Shown: positions 24,036 to 35,100 of the stretch, one piece after another
Position numbering within the stretch: position 1 is the first letter of the stretch
How the letters are laid out: every line of letters begins with the position of its first letter
From: Chalciporus piperatus
Lineage: Eukaryota > Basidiomycota > Agaricomycetes > Boletales > Boletaceae
Length of the DNA stretch: 64,000 nucleotides
Reading direction: 5' to 3'
Assembly (NCBI GenBank): GCA_038093975.1
Contig: JBBPTG010000026.1
Span: 164,115 to 228,114 of the forward strand
The notes under the pieces: model-generated
What the model was told of the DNA's origin: nothing
Database searches by the model: none
Seen by the model: only the letters and a program-made list of their open reading frames with translations
Position numbers and translations under genes: made by a program

Positions 24036-25757
24036 ATGGGTGTCGAGGACCTTTGGAAAGTACGTGGTAGCCGTTCATTATATATATAATATTGATTTTA
24101 ATCTTCAGGCGCTCAATCCCGTTGCATCCAAGCAATCACTCCTGGAGCTTACGACAGGGTATGCGCTGCGAGAAGCGCACATCAAGCATCAGCGAAAGTA
24201 CATTATCGGGGTAGACGCAAAGTAAGTTCGTCGGTGCATCTCAAGGGGTACCACAAGAGGGTGCTTACAAGGGGCGAACACAACTTCGACAGCCTCTGGA
24301 TGGCCCAGTGTCAACACGCCTTCCATGCAGGGCATGCCCAATCTGGCGAGAATCCAGAGCTTCGTACACTTTTCTATAAGCTCGCTCGTCTCCACAACAA
24401 TCTTGTCGATGTCATCCTTGTTTTCGATGGACCACAGCGACCGCCTCTCAAACGGGGAAAGCATGTCATCGCCCGCCCGCCGTGGCTGACAGAAAGGTTG
24501 ACCAACATTGCTGACGCCTTTGGATTCCCTTCGTATACGGTCGGCCAGCCTGTTCATGTTTGATGACTGTACGAATGACACTGCCTTTCAGGCCCCTGGT
24601 GAAGCTGAGGCAGAGCTGGCGAAACTCAACAGGAATGGCATCGTCGATGCAGTCTTAACAGAAGATAGCGATGCGGTGGTGTTCGGGGCTGAGACGGTCA
24701 TTCGAAGGTGAGAAGGGAGGAGTCTCTTGTTCCTAATCGTTATTGACTCGATCCAATAGTGACAAAGAAACTGATGATGGGGTGGTTTGCTATTCCTCCA
24801 CGGATGTTCACGTACATCATGATGTTCAGCTCAGCCGTGGTGGTCTTCTCTTGATGGCACTTTTGTGTGGCGGTGACTATCATGTTTGTCGGTCGTTTTT
24901 GCACGGTTGAACTCGACTAATGGCCCTTAGCCTGGTCTCCCCGGCTGCGGTTGGCGAACCGCACTCGGTGCTGCAAAATATGGCCTTGGAGATGACCTTC
25001 TCCGTGCAGCCACTAGCAAAAATGTCGATGATCTGGCAAGCTATGCAAAGGCGTGGGCGGACGAGTTATGTTTAGTTCTCACACGCGACCACCTTCGTCA
25101 TATCGGACGACGGTGCGGAGCTGTTGCAAACTCGATTCCGACTGATTTCCCATCTCCAACTGTAATTCTCAACTATGCCTCCCCAGTCACCTCTGACATG
25201 GAGAGGGCAATTGAGCTTCTTGCCAGTCCTCGGGAGCTCGACGTGAAGCGGCTCGCATTCTTATGTGAGCTCCACTTCGGATGGAGCCGCTACCAAAACC
25301 CTCGGTCCGTGAAGGGCTTGGAGTCCTGCGGAACGCTTGGCAAACTGCAGTCCTTGGTCTTTGAGGGCGCGTTTCTCCGTGCTTTGTACGAGGTTTGTCA
25401 TCCCTTAGTATCTCATGTCCGATGCCTCCTCACGATCTGCCATAGCACCTGTGTTCCTCTGAAGACGGAAAGACGCCACAGTCCAGGAGCGATAGGCTTG
25501 GGCTGCACTCAGTCATCCGTGTCCATCATCAACACCGCCGCAACGCGCCTCCGCCAGCAACGTCTCTTTCTCAAGATCGCGTTGAGGTCAAGACCGACAT
25601 TTTGGTCAAGGCTGCGAAACGCGGCATCAATGATGTCATGCAGCTCGGCGAATCTGGTCCTGCTCTGTATCTGGACACCACAACTGCTGACCCTGGCCGA
25701 TGCCGTGTATGGATGCCCGCTCAGCTCACCGAGCTAGTGCTCGGAAACCGTGTTTGA
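24036..25757 (+). CDS. XPG/FEN1-like PIN-domain nuclease (accessory copy)
   Basis: Member of the FEN1/GEN1/XPG superfamily of structure-specific 5' nucleases. Exon 1 gives MGVEDLWK, the family N-terminus whose free amino end threads DNA. The XPG-N part follows (YIIGVDAN, VILVFDGPQRPPLKRGK) with its metal-binding Asp residues. The XPG-I part is APGEAEAELAKLNRNGIVDA and TEDSDAVVFGAETVIR, with Glu/Asp intact. The helix-hairpin-helix entry GGDYHPGLPGCGWRTAL is also present. The C-terminal exons (VKTDILVKAAKRGI, CRVWMPAQL) are less conserved; one intron between 25390 and 25480 is uncertain. Catalytic acids appear intact, so it may be active. Such copies recur in Agaricomycete genomes outside the housekeeping RAD27 lineage. 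It sits 211 bp upstream of the tyrosine recombinase, same strand. Confidence 0.82.
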
Positions 25758-25968
25758 GTGTAAGAAAGGGTGTTGTAGTACTACTACAGACATGGCAATA
25801 TGTATACGAAGAATGGACTTGTCGAGCTCGTAGTAATCACGATGCACAGTATTAGTGCAAATGCACAAGTTGATCGAAGCTCAGATGTGAGGCCTCGAGT
25901 GTTGGAGCATGCATCTTTGCCCATTTCAATTCCTTGTCACTGCAACTCCGAGTTGTTTTCCCGAGGAG

Positions 25969-28424
25969 ATGGCCAACAAAAAGTCGACCAAGGTCACATC
26001 CACCCAGGGAAAATCAACCATCGAGACTCTCGTACAAGCACGAAATGAGACTCGAGACAAGCATCTCAAGGCAGAGAAAACGGTGAAGAAGTACAAGGCC
26101 AACATTCGGCAGGGACAGGAGTTCCTAGCACGCATGGTTGCTGAGAAGCAGCGTTCCACACATCATGAGCAGGGTTTGTCGACGAGTGACGCTGCACATG
26201 CCACCACGTCAGCGGGATCGCCAAGTACCGATATTAACGTTGAGGAGTTTAGTCGTGCGTTCGACAACATCCCGAACAAGTACTCTGCCATGGCTCTCGA
26301 GCTATTCCTGGTGGAGAAGTGTATCAATCAAGGGTGTGCGAAATCAGTGAATGGCATCTCCGCGGCTTTCTGTTATCTCTGGGACTCGTACGTTCTCCCG
26401 TTTGTCTTGCAGGAGCTAACAAAGAACTGATCTGCACTCTTATTGATCAGGCAGGGCGACAAGTACCGCGGCGAGTACAAATACGATGAGATCACCGGCG
26501 CCATCTCAGGCAATCCAGCCAGATCAGCTGTCGTCAAGGACATTACCAAGGTGATCAAGAATAAGCACAGTGCAGCCGGAAATCCACGCACGCACGCGTC
26601 GGCAATGACGATCGAGGACATGCGTCGATTGATGGACTGGTCGTATGCACAGAGCCCACCCCATGAAGTCGAACAGCTCCTGACACTCGCTCGCGAGAAC
26701 CGTCCCTTGGATGCCACACTGGTTCGCAGAGTCGGAGATCAGTTGTTCAACCGCGCTTTTGCGACGGCCGGGTTTACCTTGTGGACTAGGTTCGTGATTA
26801 ATGGTTGCAGGACTGTTGTGGGGTGTCGCTGCTGACCCCGGGCCTTGCATACAGAAACTTTGAGCTCATGAAGCTCAGACATCGTGATATCGGATGGAAC
26901 TGCAAAGGACGACCACCCTACAACATTCCCTACTTTCTCGTTAGCCTGAAGAATCGCAAGGGATGGCAGCGCAAGGGAGAACATGAGGGGGCATTGAGCG
27001 GTACGTCACTCGGTCATACAGAGGCTTCTTGGGTAACACACGATCATAGGAAACGAGTACGAGATCTACGCACAACCGAAGACCCCCGAAATTTGCATGT
27101 ATACCCATTTTCCAGCTTGGGTCGATTTCCTCCAAGTTGTCCTCTTGAAATGCCCGCTGCATGAAGACGAGTTCGTTTTCCCTCGCATTGGTGCAAACGG
27201 CATCGTCTACCCACAGGAGGAAATGTCGTACGATGCGGTTCAGAAGACAATCACTCACATTTGTACTGCAGCCAGCCTTTCGGTGTCATACACGACACAT
27301 TGCTTCCGTCGCGGTGGTGCCCAACATCGTTTCGTTTTTGCTCCTCTTGGCGAGAGGTGGTCACTGAGCATCATTCGGTGGTGGGGCGGTTGGGCTGAGG
27401 GCGAGAGCGTAAGTAAATCCTTCGCATCCAACAGTATGCCGGTGTGTGACCCAGGGATGACAACAGGTCGACACCCTCATCCGCTACTTGTTGGACGAGC
27501 TAACACGATACGAGGTGTCGCACCGCGACGCTCTTTGTCCCATCCCACGCGAAGCCGACCGCTCTTTCAATGGCGATCACGTTCTCACATCTCCGGTCAC
27601 TGCAGCGGAGACACGCCAGTTCAAGGCATCTGTGGACCGACGTTTTGAACAACTGACAGTGCATATCGACAGCACCGTCAGCACCGCCTTTCGGCGGCTG
27701 TCATGTCAACCTCCAGACCGTCAATCTCCAGCTACGTTTCCCACACCGACCAGCACCCCCAGTGCTTCGAGTTCGTGCCCGCCCACTCCCTTGCCCTCAC
27801 CACCAAGCAGCCTGTGTTCACTCCCGACCACGGATGCGGCAGGGCCTCACGTCGTGCCTGAATCACCACCCGCACCGTCCAACTTGAATCCGCTTTCCTC
27901 CACGTCTCCAGTCTATCATTCCCCGACACTCTCGTCTGGAGCGGTCCAACCCGTCCAACAACCACCGGCGTCCTCCACCGCGAAAAAGGCTATGCCGATC
28001 CCCGGTGTGGCCGTACCCAACCTAAAGAAGAAAGGGAAGGATGCATGGCGCGAGGCCATTAACCAGTGGGAGACTGCGGACCCCGGCATGGGTGGGAAGG
28101 CCCTCAAGGACTGGCCGGAAGAGTGGTACACAGGAACGATGAAGCAGTTTACCGCCTCGAAACGCCGGATGCGTCAGGTAGTGGCCGAAGAGTTCTACCG
28201 GTGAGCATGTTCTCGGTTCAGGCCTGTAATTGTTGGCACAATGTCCCTCTAGGTTCGACCGTGACGAAGACATGTTCGCATGTGAATACCCGGAAGCTAA
28301 CCGAGGCTTCAAGCCGCTGTTCGACGCCATCCAAGCAAAGCGGATGAGTCGCGGGGAGATCAGCGGCCGCAAGAGCAAGAATGGGACACCCAGCGAGCGG
28401 ACCACTGCGACAACTTCGGCCTGA
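25969..28424 (+). CDS. Crypton-like tyrosine recombinase
   Basis: Probable transposon-encoded site-specific recombinase. The N-terminal third (from MANKKSTKVTSTQGK) is Lys-rich and coiled, likely DNA-binding. The catalytic domain has a candidate first Arg in NFELMKLRHRDIGW, then the H-x-x-R box in TTHCFRRGG, a Trp in IRWWGGWAEGES and the nucleophile candidate Tyr in TLIRYLLDEL. That is the R...HxxR...W...Y order of tyrosine recombinases. Splices at about 26389-26452, 26795-26861, 27002-27051, 27409-27467 and 28201-28252 keep one frame through a Pro/Ser-rich linker to a C-terminal block (YRFDRDEDMFACEYPEANRG), stop at 28422-28424. An upstream in-frame ATG at 25909 is possible. No frame break is seen, so it may be intact. 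Confidence 0.75.
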
Positions 28425-29262
28425 TCCGATCCCACCACATTCGCGCACGCAGGACGTCGCTGCACTCACGGATTCACGGCCCACAACGGCACACTCTCAG
28501 GCGGTCGTCCTATGACTATCCCGCCACTCTCTTCAAGTTTCCTCGGGCTCTCAGGACATCACGGACAGACTATATCGTTATTTACCACATCGTTCACTGT
28601 CTCGTCACGCTGTATTCTACTTGACATGTAGCATCCCGTTCACGTTCTCGCCATCCATCATTCATCACTCAAGCTGTAGTTGTGTTACTAGCTCATCCTC
28701 CTCTCATTCTCTCGCTGTTCTCTTCTGTTTCCGAGTCAATGTAGCAGCAGCAGATTTCGTTCGTCCCAGGGCAGTCTCATAGCATTCCGAAGGCAACAGC
28801 GGGAAGCGCGACAGGCGTCGACGTCGACTCGGAGCCTGGTGCGGTGGTGCATTGAACACTGTAGGGAATCCGGGCGACGCCGAGGTCGCACGGGCAGGTC
28901 ACGTGAGCGTAAAACTCGCGCCCCAGCGGGGTAAAACGTTCGAAAGAACCGAAGAGGCTAGCACTCTTGCCTCTCGCCAGCCTATCAGCACACCAGTTGC
29001 GATGCCTCACAGAGCCTTTGTGGCTCTGTTTCTGCTTTCGTCCAAACCCCATCAACGTTAGAGCAGTGTTTCGGGCCGGAAAGCCCTTTGGGCTTTCGCC
29101 CAAATCCTCATAACTTCGGACATGCTATCAACACCAACCCTTTCCATCCCTCAGTAGTCTGATTGGGCTGTGAGCGTTGATAGCCATAGATGGGTATACA
29201 ATACAATCACACTAATGATACATAATGTCCCCCGTCAGACCAAAGACAAATCTCCGGTAAAG
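28425..29262. other. 838 bp spacer after the recombinase
   Basis: No gene recognised. It contains two GTAAAAC motifs (28910 and 28931) like those at 22.8 kb and a perfect hairpin GAAAGCCC-TTT-GGGCTTTC at about 29078-29096. Around 29190-29262 it has the 3' flank shared with the second phosphatase gene (GATGTCCCCCGTCAGACCA-type sequence). Confidence 0.4.
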
Positions 29263-29935
29263 TCATTTGTGATCTCCCGATGAAAGGGACTCGGGCTTCG
29301 TATGCACTCCTTCAGGGATTTGAACATGTGCAACTTGGGTCTTTGCTTCCCCGGCGGACTTGGCCTTGCCCATCCAAGATAGTACGCAATCTCTGAGTTC
29401 AGCTTTCTCCTTCTTCCAAGCTTTCTCTTTCTTCATTCTATCCTCCCAGGCAATGAGATGCGCCATAAACCCGTCGTTAGGCGCAATTTGTTCACGTCTC
29501 TCCTTTACATGAGCGATGGCCTTCGCTGCACTCATACCCTGCGTGGTGATCAAGTATGCACACACGAGGGTAGCGGAGCGGGATATGCCTTCGCGACAGT
29601 GAACCTGTTGACACGGCTTCAATATATCCGACGAGGACGATACACGTATATCCACTCACGAGTACTTTGTTCTTCTCGTCAGCGTTCAACGCAAGTTCGA
29701 TAAATTTGATGACACGCTTGAAATATTTAGCGATATTGTCACCACGGTTGTCGTTGATCGATATATGCAAGGTGTTTAAGCGCTTGTCTAACGTTGGGAG
29801 ATTGTTTGTGCCTAACATCGCAGAGACGACGTGGGTGATCCCGTATTGTTTCAGGGTTTGTCGTGAATTAGCTTCATCAATGCCCGCGAGATAGACGCGG
29901 GGAGCAACGAGGTCGAGGACGAGGACGCGGGACAT
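29263..29935 (-). CDS. Dual-specificity protein phosphatase, copy 1
   Basis: Cys-based protein phosphatase of the DSPc family. Exon 1 starts MSRVLVLDLVAPRVYLAG and runs to ADEKNKVL. After an intron near 29609-29658 exon 2 opens with the catalytic P-loop VHCREGISRSATL (H-C-x5-R-S intact). The general-acid region is likely ISINDNRGDN. The helix RREQIAPNDGFMAHLIAWE matches the C-terminal DSP helix, and the tail GKAKSAGEAKTQ...GDHK is shared with copy 2. About 205 residues. Substrate unknown. Tandem with copy 2 on the same strand. Confidence 0.88.
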
Positions 29936-30467
29936 CCTCGAAATGTGAGACAGAGGTGAAAGTCATCAACGAGTCTGCTTAAGTATAATTAAATCCGGGG
30001 GGCAGCTAGGGGCACCTTCTGGTGCTCGCCTCATCCGGGCATCAAAGCGACTGCGAGTTTCATGGGCCACAGAATGTGCTCTCGAAGGGACAGCGATCAA
30101 GATAAATATTACGTAAGTCCACATCTGACATTCGCCTCGTCACCTTGCTTGCAAATTGTTGTGCATCTATGTAAAATGCGAAAATCCTTTTCTCTCTAGC
30201 AACTCTCCAGGGCAATTCTCGCTCGATCGGAGTCAGCGCCTTCTTCGCAGTCAGCTTCAACATGCGGATTATACCCGAAGAACTTGTCCGTGTATGCATA
30301 TATGAGCACCGAGCAGATCCGGATTCCGATTGTTTGAACGATTTTCCTTCCGAACGCACCAGGTCAATGACCAGGACCTTGCAAGCAAGGTGACAAACGC
30401 AGTGGGTATACGATTACACTAATAATGCATGATGTCCCCCGTCAGACCAGAGAAAGTTCCGTGAAAG
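29936..30467. other. Spacer between tandem phosphatases
   Basis: 532 bp. It holds a chimeric fragment of the unknown 20.7-22.0 kb gene (annotated separately) and the repeated 3' flank of copy 2 (GGGTATAC...ACACTAATAATGCATGATGTCC at about 30405-30436). I see no complete gene. Confidence 0.4.
30036..30115 (-). pseudogene. Rearranged fragment of the 20.7-22.0 kb gene
   Basis: About 65 nt at 30036-30100 match 21858-21929, coding sequence of the unknown acidic protein, with only a handful of differences (for example CGGGCATCAAAGCGACTGCG shared exactly). Directly beside it, TAAATATTACGTAAG at 30103-30117 matches 22233-22247, from that gene's upstream region. The intervening ~300 bp is missing. It is too short to encode anything and is a relic of a duplication or insertion. 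Confidence 0.7.
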
Positions 30468-31255
30468 TCATTTGTGATCTCCCCCTCCCCCCGATGAAAG
30501 GGACTCGGGCTTCGTATGCACTCCTTCAGGAATTTGAACATATGCAACTTGAGTCTTCGCTTCCCCGGGGGACTTGGCCTTGCCCATCCACCGTGAAAAG
30601 GGATTCCCGAGGACAATTACGCTCTTGCCCTTCTTCTTCCGTTCTGCCTCACTCTTCACTATGGCGTCCTCAAACTGATCCCCCCAGGCAATGAGCTGCT
30701 CCATAAATCCGTGGTTGGGGGCAATTATGCCACGTTTCGCCTTTACATGAGCGATGGCGTCCTTTGCCCGCATAGGGGTCGTGGCCACCAAGTAGGCACA
30801 CACGAGGGTAGCGGAACGGGACACGCCTTGGAAACAGTGAACCTGTCGACACCTCTTCAATATATCTGACGAGGACGACACGCGTATGTATATCCACTCA
30901 CGAGTACTTTGTTATTCTCGTCAGCGTCGAACGCATCTTGGATAAATTTGACGACAATGTCGAACCATTCAGTGATATTAGTGCTGGCTTCGTCGCGGAT
31001 CGGTACACGCAACACGGACACGCTCTCCCCGAACTCTGCGCAAAAGTGTGCCTCGATCGCAGAAACGATGTGGGTAATACCGAGACGTTCTAGGGTTCTT
31101 GATGAACCAGCTGTAACAAGGTCCGAGAGATAGAGTCGAGGGGTAATGGTAGTGGCAGCACGGCCGTAGGAGTCATCTACACTGTTTCCTGGACGACGCT
31201 TGGTCGTCTTTTCAACGAGGGGAGTCTGAGAACTGGTTGTTGGAAAGGAAATCAT
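30468..31255 (-). CDS. Dual-specificity protein phosphatase, copy 2
   Basis: Tandem paralogue of copy 1. ATG at 31255 gives MISFPTTSSQTPLVEKTTK, an N-terminal extension absent from copy 1; the frame is open further upstream but without an ATG. The fold follows: ITPRLYLSDLVTAGSS, HIVSAIEAHF, then after an intron the P-loop VHCFQGVSRSATL with catalytic Cys and Arg. Next come KAKRGIIAPNHGFMEQLIAW and the shared tail. The half after the intron is far more like copy 1 than the half before it. Probably active; substrate unknown. Divergent from PHF5A with 202 bp between starts. Confidence 0.87.
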
Positions 31256-31457
31256 CGAGACTTGAGACAGACTTGAAAGTGGGCGATGCTCATCAACAGG
31301 TTCATGACCGGTGACCGGTGACCTATCGCACAATCGACCATTTAGTCCAGCTCTGCCCTGCTGTAATCAATTAAGGCTTGCACAGCCACAGCCTCAGTCA
31401 GCAATAAACAACCGTCAATGGCCCCGCTGAGCTCAACAAACTTGTACACGAACAGCC
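31256..31457. promoter_or_regulatory. Divergent promoter, phosphatase copy 2 / PHF5A
   Basis: 202 bp between two opposite start codons. A tandem GACCGGTGACCGGTGACC stands out at 31307-31324. No TATA box is evident. Confidence 0.35.
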
Positions 31458-32049
31458 ATGTCGAAACATCATCCCGGTGCGTATTTTCGGTCTGTTAGCC
31501 CACGTCTTAACTAACCAACATATCCAGATTTAATCATGTGCAGGCGTCAGCCTGGAATAGGTCAGTGTCGCGTCAATATCAGGTTTCTCATCGCTGACAA
31601 CTCATTCAGCCATTGGACGTTTGTGTGAAAAGTGCGACGGTAAATGGTGAGCCCGTTTCTCCTCATTGCGTCCCATCGCTTCACTGATAACTTTCAGCCC
31701 AGTATGCGACTCTTACGTCCGACCTGAAACCCTCGTTCGTATATGCGACGAGTGTAACTTTGGAACCTATGGCGGTCGATGTATCATTTGCGGTTCTCCA
31801 GGTACTCGCATTTCACTCGATTTCCAGCGCAAACATGCTGAAATTTCTTTGATTAAGGTATCTCGGATGCGTACTACTGTGCAGAATGTACAAGGCTCGA
31901 GAAGGATCGTGATGGGTGTCCAAAGATTGTGAATCTGGGTGCCAGCAGAACAGACTTGTTCTACGAACGGAGAAGACTCGGTCAGTGACTGCGTTTCTAT
32001 CAGGATCGTGTACTGATGCTTTCGTTGAACAGGATTTAAAAAGAGCTGA
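31458..32049 (+). CDS. RDS3: SF3b subunit PHF5A / Rds3
   Basis: Small Zn-finger subunit of the SF3b complex of U2 snRNP, which recognises the branch site. Five or six short exons join to about 110 residues, the normal length. Recognisable pieces are [78 protein letters not shown] and the end [15 protein letters not shown]. All the CxxC zinc ligands of the knotted fold are present. The donor after AAATG (31647) places the split Cys correctly. Confidence 0.95.
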
Positions 32050-32163
32050 AAACGAGCCTTCACGTTCACCCTTGGTGCCATTGATAGACTGAGAAGGGGA
32101 TAATGGGTGCGGGGTTTTCCAAATTTGCAAACTGGCTGTTGCATGTGTCAGGGTAATTTCTGT

Positions 32164-35100
32164 TCAATCAATATACGGGACGTACCGGAACTGAGGCATG
32201 TCAACCTAGCAAGTATCACTCGTTATCATCAAGGTAAGTGGGGAGGTGAAGTGGATCATACCGGTGCTTTAAAGACCACGAAAAGATGTGTTCCGTCGTG
32301 TGTATCAAGCGCCTCGCAGTCTCCACATAGGTCTTTTGCACAGTAAGCACATCGGAACCAGGGCCCGTGAATGCGCTCCAGGCAACGGTCGCAGAGCGCA
32401 GTGGAATGAAGAAGAAAAGAAAGATATTCTAATGGGAGGTCAAACGCAGTTTCTCTGAAAGCTGTGGAGTCGAACCTTTTGGGTCTCCATGGGGTGCAAG
32501 ACCACCAACTGGTCCCGCGGGGACTTTGTAACTGAACAGACCTCGTCAACCGCGCAATCTATCCTGTAACAAATGGACGTACAGTTTGGGCAAGAACCCA
32601 GAGTTTGACTGAAGAGGGCGATGAACTCGCCGAGGAAGTTTGAAGAATGAGTGCATAGGATCATGGAGCATATATGAACACTCCTCGCAGGAAGCACACT
32701 AATGTCCGAGAATCAGATAGGGCTTCAGGCCAGGTGCAAGGATGAACAAACCAAGCTGAATGGACTAGGACATGTTGCACATTGATACCTCGTCCCGAAT
32801 ATGGTCTAACAGTTCTCGTTCGTCATTACTGCCACAACGTGTGTGTGTGTGTGTGCACAAACCTCTTTGCATCCATCGCAGATTATCCCATGGTCTTCCG
32901 GGGGATCATCTTGTGTGACGAGCTGCATTCTGGATCCTACAACGGTTTGGGCGTAGGAGGAATACACCGACGACGGTTTCGAGTGCGACGCAGTGAGGAC
33001 ATGCGCGGCGTCTCGACCTGTCCAAAGATTCATTGCACGACGCGAAGCAGTTCGAACTTTCTGAGTTTCAAGAGGATAAGGAATCTGGGTGGGAATAGCA
33101 TCAATGAGATGGGTTACTCGATGGATGTACTGTGTGTGTATACCTTTATCATTATATGTGAAGACAAGTGTCCCCCATCGGACGAATCCAAGTTCCCTGG
33201 GAGACCTGCGGATTCGCAGTTAGAACATATATCGACCGAGTCGCATATTGCACAGTGAAATCGGGCGCCGAGAATGTCCTGAAGGCAGCTGCGAAAAGTT
33301 CAGATTGGCAACTCAAAAGGCACATTAATATTGGGACGTACTGAGCGCACTTGACGCCTGGGTGTTTCATAGCTGTGGAACACATCAGATAAAAAGGTAA
33401 CCGAATCTTTGATGTACACGTACACTGTTCCTCATGCGCGTCTTGGGTCGTCGCCATCGCAGGTAGACCTTCCGGTTCGCTCCTTGGCCTTGCGGGCTTA
33501 TCCATCGCAACTAAGAAGGCATGCGTAGGATGTATGTCATGAACCTGACTGCAACACGCATACTTTGTCAGTACGTGATCGAACTTGGAGGGTCAAGCTA
33601 ATGACCTATAGCAGGCCCGACAAAGATTGAATTTCGGACAAGATGCGCATTTGTAGCGCCTCCCAATGATCGTGGAGTTACACGTCGAGCATCTACATGT
33701 CTGCATCTCCTCTTGTTCTGAAAAAGACCTCCGTCAAGGGTGAACACATAGACGAAGGTCAGGACTACGTACCAACGTCGTCCCAACCACGATATCCCCA
33801 TACTTTCTCGAAATACGCATGTCGCAGTTGTCCTTTCCGTGGTGCAGAGCGTCTCCACAGCGACATTGCATCTTCCGGGGATGTTGGTTCTGGGCCAGTA
33901 TTGCTAGCAGGCAGGGCATGGTAGATGCCTGCAGCTTCGATGCATCCGGAGCAAAGTTCATAGCCCTCATGCTCTGAATCGGACTGCCGAGAACCACGTA
34001 ACGTCGGGCTCGAGGATGGAAGGGACGGCAAAGGCTTATTGTGGGCATGTTCGCCGAGGCCCTGCGAAGAGCTGGTCCACATCGTCGACTCCATGGCTGA
34101 GCGAGATGGGGATGAAGAAAGCTGAATGCTTGGGTGTATTGGATCCAAATTCCTCTCCTTCCCCTTGCCAAGATCGAGCGTCAATCCATTCGGCGACGTA
34201 TGCCCTGCTGGTTCTTTCTCCCCGCACATCGCACATACGTATCGGATGGCGTCAAGTAATACCCCGCACTCAGAGCACGTGGTAAGCGTTCCAGGCGGAG
34301 GTCCGGCCTGTGGAAGAAACTGTAGAACCTCGGGAGGGATATCGGGTGCGACCGTGAAAGGCATTTCCACCGAACTAGAGGAGGATGCCGAGGTAGAACC
34401 TCTTGCAAGATCTTCATCCCGGTGTTTCCGCTGAGAAGCAAGCCAACTGAGCTGCATACTATTGGGGCGGATGTGTCCGGACGACGAACTCGCGGATGGC
34501 TCGTTCTCATCTTTGATGCTGAAACCGTCCTCGTAACCTGAGTCGTGTGTAGATGGACTTCCACCTGTATACGAATAGTAATATTTCCCCCGTGGATCTC
34601 GTTGCAATGCAAGGTCTCCATCTATGTGTTCTTGCGAGTGTCGATCGTCAGGTATGGATACTGATCGTGAGTCGGATTCGGATGGTTCAGGTGTAGCACC
34701 GAGCATTGCTTTGATCGTGCGTGCATTCTGATCCCGAAGCCAAGCAGCTCCTCTGTCTCTGGCCGACAGTGAAAGTGCTTGTTCGAAGGGGGAGGAAGAA
34801 CGGGAACGATTACGCTTGGCAAGTGCTTCGGCCTCCTCTCGGATCTTCAGCGTTTCAAAGACGGCTTCAGGGTTCGCGGGGTAACGTTCGACAACGGAGG
34901 ACTGGTAACGATCAGAGAATGGGCCTTCCGAGGTGGCGGGATCTATCTGCCTGTCCATCATGGGGTCCGAATAAGAACGGTCCTCTTCTGGCATAGTAAA
35001 AGACTCCAAGTCCTCATCCCGTCCATCGCTCCGCTGCGGTTCTTCGTCTGGATACGCGCTCCGATCTTCGTGACGGCCATATGTGTCCCTCGAGCTGACT

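Noticed and set aside
25969..28424. Recombinase as a Starship captain (DUF3435 type)
   Set aside because: The domain layout and the short two-gene cargo fit a Crypton-like element better, and Starships are known from Pezizomycotina; no large cargo or captain-first layout is seen.
29078..29096. GAAAGCCC hairpin as a rho-independent-type terminator
   Set aside because: The organism is a fungus and the hairpin lies in non-coding sequence with no adjacent bacterial-type gene.
22030..31260. LTR retrotransposon or DDE transposon in the island
   Set aside because: No reverse transcriptase, integrase, DDE transposase or long terminal repeats could be found in any frame.
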